DNA from: Marinobacter sp. F3R08
GTDB lineage: Bacteria; Pseudomonadota; Gammaproteobacteria; Pseudomonadales; Oleiphilaceae
NCBI RefSeq assembly: GCF_018860425.1
Contig: NZ_JAHKPI010000025.1
Location: 62,001-126,000, forward strand
Reading direction: 5' to 3'
Length of the DNA: 64,000 bases
The translations under genes were made by a program, and so were the position numbers. Under the pieces are notes generated by a model. That model saw nothing but the letters and a program-made list of their open reading frames with translations, searched no databases and was not told the origin of the DNA. Positions 25,073-33,161 of the stretch are shown here, piece by piece (the first letter of the stretch is position 1; each line of letters starts with the position of its first letter).

Positions 25073-27355
25073 ATGAAAAGAGTTTATCCTAGGGCCCTTG
25101 AGGCCCTTCGATCTGTATCCCGCCATGATTTTGTTTCCGGCTCAGATCTGGTTGCATCCATAACCGGTCACTCCATCCCCCGCGAAGAAACCGTCAGTCA
25201 CATCCTTGCTCTCATTCCGGAGGTTGAGCCGGATCAGGTGGTCATGCACGTGGGCGGCGGCTCCGGGTATCTCGCGGCCGTGCTTTCTGGCCTCGCCCAT
25301 CGGGTTATCTATCTGGAGAAGAACGCCGTCGTCGCCGAGGCCGCGAGGGAACGGTTTTTCCGGCTTGGGATGCACAATGTGGATGTTGTGGTTGCTGATG
25401 TGGAAGACGCGCCGGAACCTGAATCCCCGTGCGACCTTGTTTTGTGCACCACATTTATCACGGAACCAAAGGTTCTGGCCCGGTTACTGCGGGAAGGTGG
25501 CCACGTTATTTGCCTTGAGGGGCGGGCGGGGCCTGTCCCGAGCCTGGCCATGTTCGAGCGGCACGACGGCGAACTGGAACGGGTCCGGACTCTGGGATGG
25601 GTCGACTTTAACCGTAATGTTGAGCAGATTCTCATTGATCAGGGCCTTGTGAATGACAAGGTTCTGGCTGAGGCAAAGGCCGAAGCGGCGAAGCAGAATT
25701 GCCGGCTGCTTGAGGTTCTTCGACGGACACTGAATATTGAAGAGATTGATCTGTACCGTTCGCTCGCTCTGCAGCGTGGTATGACATTTATCGATGCGGA
25801 CGAACTCTTGCCGGACCTTCACCCGGCACTGTTCCGGCGATTTTCCCGAACGTTTCTTGATCTTTCGCGGCTGATTCCCGTCGCTGAAGACGACGACCGG
25901 GTTACTGTTGTGACGGATGATCCGGATGTGCGTACGGATCAGCTGGAACGCCTGAGTTCCAACCAGGTCGTGGAATGCCTGCTGACCACCCCGACGGATT
26001 TTCGCCGCATCTGGTCTGCGCTGGATCTGACCGCCAAAGGACGCCGCTTCGCAGCAGATCACGAACCTGATCAGATTCAACAGCCGGATTCGGTTGCCAG
26101 TAAGGATCAGGTTTTGGGTAAGGACCCCAAAAACAAACATATCAGCCCTTACCTGGTGTCTGTCTACGAAGCGATCCTGCTGGATGCTGTCAGTGAAAAG
26201 GCCAGCGATATTCATATTGAACAATACGAAGACCGGATTCGCATTCGCCTGCGGGTGGATGGTGATCTCCATGATTTGCCCCAATACCAGTTGTCGCCCC
26301 GCGAGATCAAAGGGGTGATCAACGTCATCAAGCTGCGAGCGGAACTGAATATTGCCGAACACCGATTGCCCCAGGGCGGGCGGTCCCGGCTTCAGCTTGG
26401 TGATATGGCTTACGACCTGCGTATCCAGACTCAGCCTTCCCTGCATGGCGAACATGCCATTATCCGGTTGTTGCCACAGACCGGCCGGGCCATGACCATT
26501 GCCGAGCTTGGCATGTCACCGATGATCGATGCCCGTTATCAGCGCTTGCTGGATAACCCGGCCGGGCTGGTGCTGGTTGTCGGACCCACTGGTTCCGGGA
26601 AGTCCACCACCCTGTATGCCGGCCTGCAAACCCTCGCAGATGATGGTCGCCGGAAAGTTATTACGGTGGAAGACCCTATCGAGTACTCCATCGATAATAT
26701 CCAGCAGACCCGGGTGCGGTCGGAAATTGGTTTTGGTTTTGCCGATGCGATGAGGGCGTTTGTCCGGGAAGATCCCGACGTCATTCTCGTGGGAGAGATT
26801 CGCGATCAGGAAACCGCTCTTGAGGCAATCCGGGCCTCACAGACTGGGCACGTGGTTTTGTCTACTCTTCACTGCAACGATGCAGTGGACTCACTTCAAC
26901 GCCTTTACGATCTGGGTGTTCACCCGAATTCGATTGCTGGTGAGCTTCTGGCTGTCATCGCCCAGCGTCTGGCCAAGCGTATCTGTATGGATTGCCGGCA
27001 GCCGGTGCAACCGGATCCGATGATTCTTGCTGAGGTATTCCCGGATGGTCCTCCTGCGGACTTTCGCTGCTTTGAAGGTGTGGGTTGTGATAAATGCAAC
27101 GGCCGTGGTACTCGTGGTCGTGTGGCAATTGTTGAGTATATGGAAGTCGATACGGACATACGCAATGCTATCTCCAGTCAGCCTCCAATCGGCGAACTGC
27201 GTTGGCGCGCTCTCGATGCCGGCCTCGTGACCATGCGGGACAGTGCTCTGGACCATGTTATTGAAGGCATTATTCCGCTATCTGAGTTGCCACGGATTCT
27301 CCCGAGAGAGCGAATGGCGCCGGAAGTTCGTGGCGGCCGCAGGAGTCAGCAATGA
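25073..27355 (+). CDS. Fusion: isoaspartate-methyltransferase-like domain + MshEN-like domain + GspE/PilB-type secretion ATPase
   Basis: A 760-residue protein in three parts. Residues 1-175 resemble protein-L-isoaspartate O-methyltransferase (Pcm): ALRSVSRHDFV, GHSIPREETV, SAM loop VGGGSGYLAAVLSGL, LEKN, MHNV, REGGHVICLEG. Residues about 180-330 resemble the GspE/MshE N-terminal domain, without intact RLG c-di-GMP motifs. Residues about 370-750 are a complete GspE/PilB ATPase with Walker A GPTGSGKST (about 504), VEDPIEY, DPDVILVGEIRDQE, HxxxTLH-type box VVLSTLHCND and a zinc tetracysteine (CMDC, CDKC). The Pcm catalytic serine in GQTIS is Pro here (GHSIP). The start is ATG 25073 with a weak ribosome site; a GTG at 24983 would overlap DUF2802. 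It is coupled (ATGA) to the AAA ATPase gene. No pilin, GspD or GspF gene lies nearby. Confidence 0.85.
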   Translation: MKRVYPRALEALRSVSRHDFVSGSDLVASITGHSIPREETVSHILALIPEVEPDQVVMHVGGGSGYLAAVLSGLAHRVIYLEKNAVVAEAARERFFRLGMHNVDVVVADVEDAPEPESPCDLVLCTTFITEPKVLARLLREGGHVICLEGRAGPVPSLAMFERHDGELERVRTLGWVDFNRNVEQILIDQGLVNDKVLAEAKAEAAKQNCRLLEVLRRTLNIEEIDLYRSLALQRGMTFIDADELLPDLHPALFRRFSRTFLDLSRLIPVAEDDDRVTVVTDDPDVRTDQLERLSSNQVVECLLTTPTDFRRIWSALDLTAKGRRFAADHEPDQIQQPDSVASKDQVLGKDPKNKHISPYLVSVYEAILLDAVSEKASDIHIEQYEDRIRIRLRVDGDLHDLPQYQLSPREIKGVINVIKLRAELNIAEHRLPQGGRSRLQLGDMAYDLRIQTQPSLHGEHAIIRLLPQTGRAMTIAELGMSPMIDARYQRLLDNPAGLVLVVGPTGSGKSTTLYAGLQTLADDGRRKVITVEDPIEYSIDNIQQTRVRSEIGFGFADAMRAFVREDPDVILVGEIRDQETALEAIRASQTGHVVLSTLHCNDAVDSLQRLYDLGVHPNSIAGELLAVIAQRLAKRICMDCRQPVQPDPMILAEVFPDGPPADFRCFEGVGCDKCNGRGTRGRVAIVEYMEVDTDIRNAISSQPPIGELRWRALDAGLVTMRDSALDHVIEGIIPLSELPRILPRERMAPEVRGGRRSQQ

Positions 27356-28455
27356 GCAACAAACAACCGATCGTGAAAGCCGCCCAGCGGCAACCCGTTG
27401 AAGTGGCTTATAGCGCGGAACTGGACAAGCTCCGGAGTATGGATCATGGCCCAGTGCCACCGGGCTGGCAGATGTCGCCCCGAGCGGTGGAAAAGTTTGT
27501 TATGGGCGACGAGACACTCGGCATTGAGCGTAAATTTGTTGCTGATCGAGCCATAGTGGTCAGGATCATCATTTCGCTGTGTACCAGCCGGGGGTGCCTT
27601 TTGGTTGGTGAGCCGGGCACCGCTAAGTCCTGGTTGTCGGAATTAATGGCTGCAGCCATATCAGGTTGTTCGACTCTGACTCTCCAGGGCGGAGCCGTGA
27701 ATAATATAGGACAGCTGTTGTACAGCTGGAACGAAGCGGTCTTACATTCCGAGGGGCCCTGTCTGAAGGCCTTGGTGCCCAGCCCCCTGCTGCGAGGAAT
27801 GATGCAAGGGCAAATGGTCCGGTTTGAGGAGATTGCCCGCTGTCCGCAGGCGCTGCAGGACGCGCTGCTGTCTGTCCTTTCTGACCGGGTTGTGGTGATT
27901 CCGGAGCTTGCAGGTGAGGACGGGGTGGTGCTCGCCCGGGAGGGGTTTAATGTGATCGCCACCTCCAACAGTATCGATGAGGGGGTTCACCGAATGAGCG
28001 CAGCCCTGAAGCGTCGCATGGATTTCGAGGAAATCCGCCCGATCCGTAATCTGGCTGATGAGATGGATGTCGTGCTCCGGGAGGTTCGCAAGGCGAACAC
28101 TCAGGCGGGCATCGAGGTCGAACTTGATGAATCGGTTGTCGAAATCCTGGTCACCATGTTCCACGAACTACGCAATGGTCAGACCCTCGATGGCCGTAGC
28201 ACGGATCGGCTGGCGGGCTCGGCATTGTCCACGGCGGAAGCTGTTTCGGTGGCTCATGCAACCTGCCTTAACGCCTGGTATTACAGCGGTGGCAGTATCA
28301 CGGTCGAACAGCTGATGCACCACATTGTCGGCTCAGCCCTGAAGGACCAACCCGAGGACCGACGCCGTTTGCGCCATTACTTTGAAACCACTGTGGCGGC
28401 GAGACAAGGCGACAACTGGAAGGAGGCTTGGGCACTCCGCTCACTGATCCGTTGA
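27352..28455 (+). CDS. MoxR-like AAA ATPase, divergent, coupled to the fusion ATPase gene
   Basis: A 367-residue AAA+ protein. Walker A is GEPGTAKS (residues 86-93), a Walker B-like FEEI (about 158-161) replaces the usual hydrophobic-DE form, sensor 1 is VIATSN (201-206), and an arginine-finger region is ALKRRMDFEEI. The C-terminus has a helical lid. MoxR proteins usually act as chaperones with VWA proteins, but none is adjacent here. The ATGA overlap with the fusion gene suggests the two products work together. It is quite different from the canonical MoxR encoded at 43504-44466. Its end overlaps the convergent FlhB-like gene by 15 bases. Confidence 0.85.
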   Translation: MSNKQPIVKAAQRQPVEVAYSAELDKLRSMDHGPVPPGWQMSPRAVEKFVMGDETLGIERKFVADRAIVVRIIISLCTSRGCLLVGEPGTAKSWLSELMAAAISGCSTLTLQGGAVNNIGQLLYSWNEAVLHSEGPCLKALVPSPLLRGMMQGQMVRFEEIARCPQALQDALLSVLSDRVVVIPELAGEDGVVLAREGFNVIATSNSIDEGVHRMSAALKRRMDFEEIRPIRNLADEMDVVLREVRKANTQAGIEVELDESVVEILVTMFHELRNGQTLDGRSTDRLAGSALSTAEAVSVAHATCLNAWYYSGGSITVEQLMHHIVGSALKDQPEDRRRLRHYFETTVAARQGDNWKEAWALRSLIR

Positions 28456-28755
28456 ATCATCCGGTGCCTCGGGTTTGCGGTCATCCGGAGTAAACCCGCG
28501 AATATGAAAGGCGAAAGCCAGAATCTCGGCAATTACCCTGTACAGTGATTCAGGAATTTCCTCGTTCAGTGACAGGCGAGCGAGAATGCTGGCCAGCTCC
28601 GCATTCTCGTAAAGAGGAACATCGTGCTCACGGGCTATGCGGATAATTTCTTCGGCCAGCTCCTGAGTGCCGGTGGCACTGATGGTGGGTGCTTTTTCGC
28701 CATCGTATCTGAGGGCAACTGCAGCTCTTTCAGTGGGGTGTATCTTGGAGGTCAT
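28441..28755 (-). CDS. Stand-alone FlhB C-terminal-like protein (FhlB/YscU-C type)
   Basis: A 104-residue soluble protein that matches only the cytoplasmic C-terminal domain of FlhB. Compare ERAAVALRYDGEKAPTISATGTQELAEEIIRIAREHDVPLYENAELASIL with the full FlhB encoded at 7290. The autocleavage motif NPTH is not present; the equivalent segment reads HPTE, so the self-cleaving Asn is missing. It shares an ATGA overlap with the upstream FliK-like gene. Such proteins occur in several flagellated proteobacteria; a role in the export switch is inference. Confidence 0.82.
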   Translation of the reverse strand: MTSKIHPTERAAVALRYDGEKAPTISATGTQELAEEIIRIAREHDVPLYENAELASILARLSLNEEIPESLYRVIAEILAFAFHIRGFTPDDRKPEAPDDSTDQ

Positions 28756-30110
28756 GCCCGGGTATCCACCAGTCTGTGTTCGAGTCGGGTCACGCTGCTC
28801 TGGGGCGTCCCTCGACGACAGTCGAGATCTGTGACGTCCAGTCCCAGTTCGGTCAGGCTCTGACGCAACGCAGGAAGTTCCTGGTTTACCTGTCGCAAGG
28901 TTGTCTGTTTTTCCGCCCATACCCGGGCGCTCACTGACTGCTGGCGGAGGGCGACATCGAAGTGTAATGGGCCCGCCTCATCCAGATCCATGCTCAGCGA
29001 AAGCCGCCATTCCGCTGTCGCCGTTGTCGGTGACTCCCGTTCCGATTCTTTGTCTTCGACATATTGTTCGATCCGCACCTGCGCGAGCCTCGGTTCATTC
29101 TGGGGTGTCAGCCATGGCAGGTCGATCATCAGTGCAGAAGCCGGTGCGGGCCCTGCCGCATCACCACCGCCTCTGGTCGTAAGCACCTGACTGTGTAGTT
29201 GATTGACGGTTATGCGGTTCAGCATTCCCGCCAAAAGACGAAGCATTTGCCCGGCACTGGGAGCTTCGCCTTCAGCGCGAGCCTGTGGTGTGGCCAGTGG
29301 TTGCGGGAATTGCAGTGGTGCCTGCATCAGTTCCGGCGTTGCAATTGGGGTCAGACGATTGAAGTGTTCCGGGGAGCTGCCTTGTTGGGCAAGCAATGCA
29401 GTAATGACTCTGCCCAGCGCCAGTTTGAGATCGGGGAGTTGGGAATCGGGCGTTCGTGCCAGCCGGGATTCGGCAAACAGGCCGCTTTCTGAAAGCCACT
29501 GGCGAACCTGTTGTGGTGTAGTGTCCTGGCTGCCGGAACCCGGTGTCAGGCTGGTACCCGAGGGCAGCCGTGCCACCAGTTGTTCAATGGTTTGTCTGGC
29601 GGCCTCCGGCAAAGGGCGGGCTTCACTCGATGAGGGGAGTTGGCCCGGTAAAGGATCCTGTTTGAGCCCCTGGGTCAGTGTGCCCATCAGTTTTGCCAGT
29701 CCGGCATCAAGCGTTTGTTGCCAGGGCAGGCGCTGGGCCAGAGCCCGGGCAATACCGGCTTCCGGAGCCGGTGCCAGTTTTCCCATAAGCTGAAGCTCGT
29801 TGCCGGCTCGCATCACCTTTACCCAGTCACCCGGGGCAAGTTCGGTTTTGCCGACAGCGGCCTGAACAAGCAGGGGCTTGCCGCGCAGATCCAGCAACAC
29901 ATCGGTGCTGCCCCCGCCCTGACGGTTGATGATTTCCGCCACCCGGGCTAAAGCGGATTCCCGGTTGCTTAACTGAAGTTGATCCAGCAACTGCCTTGCA
30001 GATGTTGTGACCGATTCGCGTCCGGCCTCGGTTGTGCTGGCCGGCCCGGATGTTTGCGGCGCGGGCTGGGTCGGGAGTGTAGGAGGCTGTTGTCCGCTGG
30101 GTAGTTTCAT
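28752..30110 (-). CDS. Second FliK-like protein with C-terminal hook-length control domain
   Basis: A 452-residue protein from the ATG at 30110. The N-terminal part is Gln/Pro/Ser/Ala-rich and the middle is low complexity. The C-terminal 130 residues resemble the FliK Flg_hook domain (WRLSLSMDLDEAGPLHFDVALRQQSVSARVWAEKQTTLRQVNQELPALRQSLTELGL broken across strands and helices). It overlaps the FlhB-C-like gene by 4 bases (ATGA), so a ruler-like and a switch-like protein are made together. It is divergent from ccmA across about 156 bases. It could act in export switching or be an unrelated secreted regulator. Confidence 0.75.
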   Translation of the reverse strand: MKLPSGQQPPTLPTQPAPQTSGPASTTEAGRESVTTSARQLLDQLQLSNRESALARVAEIINRQGGGSTDVLLDLRGKPLLVQAAVGKTELAPGDWVKVMRAGNELQLMGKLAPAPEAGIARALAQRLPWQQTLDAGLAKLMGTLTQGLKQDPLPGQLPSSSEARPLPEAARQTIEQLVARLPSGTSLTPGSGSQDTTPQQVRQWLSESGLFAESRLARTPDSQLPDLKLALGRVITALLAQQGSSPEHFNRLTPIATPELMQAPLQFPQPLATPQARAEGEAPSAGQMLRLLAGMLNRITVNQLHSQVLTTRGGGDAAGPAPASALMIDLPWLTPQNEPRLAQVRIEQYVEDKESERESPTTATAEWRLSLSMDLDEAGPLHFDVALRQQSVSARVWAEKQTTLRQVNQELPALRQSLTELGLDVTDLDCRRGTPQSSVTRLEHRLVDTRA

Positions 30111-30157
30111 CGCCACTGATTTGATGTTGGACAAGAGTAATCGGCTGACGCTTTCGT

Positions 30158-30163
30158 TATAAT
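30158..30163 (+). promoter_or_regulatory. Perfect -10 box, probable ccm operon promoter
   Basis: TATAAT at 30158-30163 lies in the divergent region between the FliK-like gene and ccmA, 103 bases before the ccmA ATG. No good -35 hexamer is at 16-18 bases upstream, so an activator or a weak -35 is implied. The position suits a start for the nine-gene ccm operon. Confidence 0.5.
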
Positions 30164-30266
30164 ACGCCGCGCCGGTGAGTCTTGGGTGAACAATATCCAC
30201 GCCTGCCGCTGTCACGAATGCACCCGATGCCGTACACACGTGCATCGTCCTGGTTACGGGGCCCTG

Positions 30267-30896
30267 ATGTCTGAGCCGTTATTACAGGCTATTGATCTGC
30301 AGTGTGAACGGGATGAACGGATACTGTTCCGTGATCTTTCGTTCTCCATACTGCCCGGTACGGTCACCCGTGTCGAGGGGCCAAATGGCTCCGGTAAGAC
30401 AACCCTGCTGCGGATGCTGGCTGGCTTGAATGACGCCTGGTCCGGAGATCTCCTGTGGTTTGGCAAGCCAAGATCCGCTCATCGGGAAGAATTTCTCCGA
30501 AATACCCTGTATCTCGGCCACCGGGCGGGCATCAAGCCTTTGCTGACACCACTGGAAAATTTGCAGGCACTGACAGCCGGTCGGCGGCCGCTGCCTGATC
30601 CGGTTCTGCGCCAGGCACTGGGAGGGACCGGGCTGGCGGGATTTGAGGATGTTCCCTGCAGGAATCTCTCGGCCGGACAACAAAGACGAGTGGCTCTGGC
30701 CCGCCTGTTGATTGCCGATGAGCCACTCTGGCTGCTGGACGAGGTGTTTACCGCAATCGATGCAGGCGGTGTCAGTGCCATCGAGAATCTGCTCCAACAG
30801 CGGGCGGCTGAGGGTGGTTCGGTGGTAGTGACCACCCACCATGATCTCCGGTTACCTGGTATGCAGCGTATTATTCTTGGTGGAGGGTCGGACTGA
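30267..30896 (+). CDS. ccmA: Heme exporter ATP-binding protein CcmA
   Basis: A 209-residue ABC ATPase with Walker A GPNGSGKTT, signature LSAGQQRRVALARLL and Walker B LWLLDEVFTAID. CcmA powers release of holo-CcmE from the CcmABCD complex in cytochrome c maturation. The ATG at 30267 (MSEPLLQAIDLQCERDERILF) is preferred; the longer frame to 30186 has an unrelated Cys/His-rich extension. It ends with a one-base overlap on ccmB. Confidence 0.95.
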   Translation: MSEPLLQAIDLQCERDERILFRDLSFSILPGTVTRVEGPNGSGKTTLLRMLAGLNDAWSGDLLWFGKPRSAHREEFLRNTLYLGHRAGIKPLLTPLENLQALTAGRRPLPDPVLRQALGGTGLAGFEDVPCRNLSAGQQRRVALARLLIADEPLWLLDEVFTAIDAGGVSAIENLLQQRAAEGGSVVVTTHHDLRLPGMQRIILGGGSD

Positions 30897-31621
30897 TGAA
30901 TGCTGATTTTCGGCCAGCTCTGGTGTTACGGCATGATGCTGTCGGTGTTCTGTCTGCCATGCGGGGCGTTTTTGCCCGGGATCTCAGGGTGGCGTTCCGA
31001 CAGCGTCAGGATCTGCTGAATCCACTGCTGTTTTTTGTCATGGTCGTAACCCTTTTTCCCCTCGGAGTTAGCCCGGAAGTGTCATTTCTGCGGGAGGCGG
31101 GAGCCGGTATCCTCTGGGTAGCTGCATTGCTTTCGGTCTTGCTGTCTCTCGATCATCTGTTCCGGCATGACTTTGATGACGGCACACTGGAGCAACTTGT
31201 GCTTCAGCCCCAGCCGCTGTTTCTGCTGGTATTGGCGAAGACCATGGCGCACTGGGTGTTAACGGGGTTGCCATTGGTGATACTAACGCCGGTTTTGGGC
31301 GTAATGGTTCATCTGGACGGGAACTCCATCGGTGTTTTATGTCTAACGCTGCTGATCGGTACACCGGTGCTTAGCCTGATCGGTTCCATCGGGGCGGCGC
31401 TGACGCTTGGGCTGCGTTCGGCGGGGGTGCTCTTGTCCCTGTTGATCATTCCGCTGTACATTCCCGTCCTGATATTCGGAACGGGTACGGTGGCGTCAGC
31501 AGCAGAGGGAGCGCCGGTGGGCGCTTATCTGGCTCTGATGGGGGCATTTCTGGTGCTGGCACTCACTCTGGCACCCTTTGCATCGGCAGCGGCGCTGCGT
31601 ATCAGCCTGTCTAACGGGTAA
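30896..31621 (+). CDS. ccmB: Heme exporter membrane protein CcmB
   Basis: A 241-residue protein with six membrane segments and the CcmB motif FARDLRVAFRQRQDLLNPLLFF followed by FPLGVSPE. It is the membrane partner of CcmA. The ATG at 30896 overlaps the ccmA stop. An internal ATG at 30959 (MRGVFARDL) would give the more usual length of about 220 residues, so the true start is uncertain. Confidence 0.94.
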   Translation: MNADFRPALVLRHDAVGVLSAMRGVFARDLRVAFRQRQDLLNPLLFFVMVVTLFPLGVSPEVSFLREAGAGILWVAALLSVLLSLDHLFRHDFDDGTLEQLVLQPQPLFLLVLAKTMAHWVLTGLPLVILTPVLGVMVHLDGNSIGVLCLTLLIGTPVLSLIGSIGAALTLGLRSAGVLLSLLIIPLYIPVLIFGTGTVASAAEGAPVGAYLALMGAFLVLALTLAPFASAAALRISLSNG

Positions 31622-31652
31622 AACAAGGTAACGGTAGGACGGTGACCATCTG

Positions 31653-32396
31653 ATGTGGCAATTTTTTCACAAGCTGGGTTCTCCCAAATGGTTCTTCGGG
31701 ATTGCTGCCCGGCTGATGCCCTGGCTACTGGCTGGCGGCATCCTTCTGTTGGTGGCAGGTATCGTGTGGGGTCTGGCGTTTGCGCCCAAGGATTACCTGC
31801 AGGGCAACAGCTACCGGATCATTTTTATCCACGTACCTACGGCTTTCCTTGCCCAGTCGGTCTACGTGATGATGGCTGTGGCAGCCGTTGTTACCCTGGT
31901 CTGGCGTATGAAGCTGGCCGACGTGTTCGTAAAGTCGGTTGCCCCGGTGGGTCTGGTACTGACATTTCTTTCCCTGTTTACCGGCGCGGTCTGGGGTAAG
32001 CCGACCTGGGGTACCTGGTGGGTCTGGGACGCGCGGTTGACCTCCATGCTGATCCTGCTCTTTTTATACGGCGGCGTTATTGCCCTTGACCGGGCAATTA
32101 ACGATGAAAAGTCGGCGGCCCGTGCAGTATCAGTGCTTGTGTTGGTCGGGGTGGTGAATATACCGATTATTCAATACTCCGTAGAGTGGTGGAATACGCT
32201 GCATCAGCCGTCCACGTTCAAGTTGACAGAAAAGCCGTCCATGCCTGCAGAAATGTGGGTTCCGTTGCTGCTGTCCGTGCTCGGGATGTATCTGCTTTTT
32301 GGCTGGCTTGCCTGTTTGCGTATGCAGACAGAGATTCTGTTGCGTGAGCAGAGAACGCGCTGGGTGAAAGATTACGTATTGGCCGGGAGGGGCTGA
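31653..32396 (+). CDS. ccmC: Heme exporter protein CcmC
   Basis: A 247-residue membrane protein of the heme-handling family with the WWD motif in [15 protein letters not shown] and conserved His residues in FIHVPTAF and TLHQPSTF. CcmC loads heme onto CcmE. Six membrane helices are visible. It lies 31 bases after ccmB and 3 bases before ccmD. Confidence 0.96.
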   Translation: MWQFFHKLGSPKWFFGIAARLMPWLLAGGILLLVAGIVWGLAFAPKDYLQGNSYRIIFIHVPTAFLAQSVYVMMAVAAVVTLVWRMKLADVFVKSVAPVGLVLTFLSLFTGAVWGKPTWGTWWVWDARLTSMLILLFLYGGVIALDRAINDEKSAARAVSVLVLVGVVNIPIIQYSVEWWNTLHQPSTFKLTEKPSMPAEMWVPLLLSVLGMYLLFGWLACLRMQTEILLREQRTRWVKDYVLAGRG

Positions 32397-32399
32397 GGT

Positions 32400-32639
32400 A
32401 TGGCGTTTGATTCCTTGTCGGCTTTTTGGGTGATGGAAGGGCACGGGCCTTATGTCTGGTCCTGTTACGCTGCCTTCTTTTTACTGATGATCGGTCTGAT
32501 GGTCTGGTCATGGCGCCGTCGTAACGCTGTGATTGAGGCTTGCCGGCGAGGCATTGAGCTCAAGTCGGGTCAGCAGACGCAACAAGCCGCGACGGCGTCC
32601 GCCGCGTCCTTCACCCGGGTCAAGGTTTCCCAAGACTGA
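32400..32639 (+). CDS. ccmD: Heme exporter protein CcmD
   Basis: A 79-residue protein with one membrane helix (VWSCYAAFFLLMIGLMVWSW) and a basic cytoplasmic tail. The N-terminus SLSAFWVMEGHGPYVWSCY is characteristic of CcmD, including the conserved Tyr. It stabilises the CcmABC complex and aids release of heme-CcmE. Its place between ccmC and ccmE is diagnostic. Confidence 0.92.
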   Translation: MAFDSLSAFWVMEGHGPYVWSCYAAFFLLMIGLMVWSWRRRNAVIEACRRGIELKSGQQTQQAATASAASFTRVKVSQD

Positions 32640-32653
32640 AAGGCTGATATCTG

Positions 32654-33124
32654 ATGCATCCAATCCGAAAAAAGCGACTGACCATAGTCCTGTTCCTGCT
32701 GGTGGGGCTGGCTATCGCAGTGGGTCTGACCACCTACGCACTGCGCCAGAACATCAATCTGTTCTATGACCCCAGTCAGATTTCCGAAGGGGAAGCACCG
32801 GTAGACGTCAGGATCCGGGCCGGCGGGATGGTCGAGGAAGGGTCAGTCGTGCGTGACCCGGACAGCCTCATGGTTGAGTTCCGGGTGACCGACTTCAACG
32901 CCTCGGTTCCGGTTCAGTATACCGGCATCCTCCCGGACCTGTTTGCTGAAGGGCAGGGCGTGGTTGCCATGGGCCGGCTGGATAACAACGGTCGCTTTGT
33001 GGCAGATCAGGTCCTGGCCAAGCACGATGAAAACTACATGCCACCGGAGGTTGCGGATGCACTGGAGAAGGCCTCCAAAGGCCAGCATAAAGCCAGTGAC
33101 AGCGCGGAATCCGTATCCTACTAA
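32654..33124 (+). CDS. ccmE: Heme chaperone CcmE
   Basis: A 156-residue protein with an N-terminal membrane anchor (about residues 9-29) and a periplasmic beta-barrel. The heme-attaching His124 is in [13 protein letters not shown], so it is the His type of CcmE. It carries heme from CcmC to the CcmF/H ligase. It lies 14 bases after ccmD. Confidence 0.97.
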   Translation: MHPIRKKRLTIVLFLLVGLAIAVGLTTYALRQNINLFYDPSQISEGEAPVDVRIRAGGMVEEGSVVRDPDSLMVEFRVTDFNASVPVQYTGILPDLFAEGQGVVAMGRLDNNGRFVADQVLAKHDENYMPPEVADALEKASKGQHKASDSAESVSY

Positions 33125-33161
33125 TCGTTCTTTTTAACAGCCTGGTTTCTGGAGGGCTTTG

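Noticed and set aside
25073..27355. The secretion ATPase as part of a type II secretion or type IV pilus operon
   Set aside because: No pilin, platform protein, secretin or prepilin peptidase gene is present on either side.
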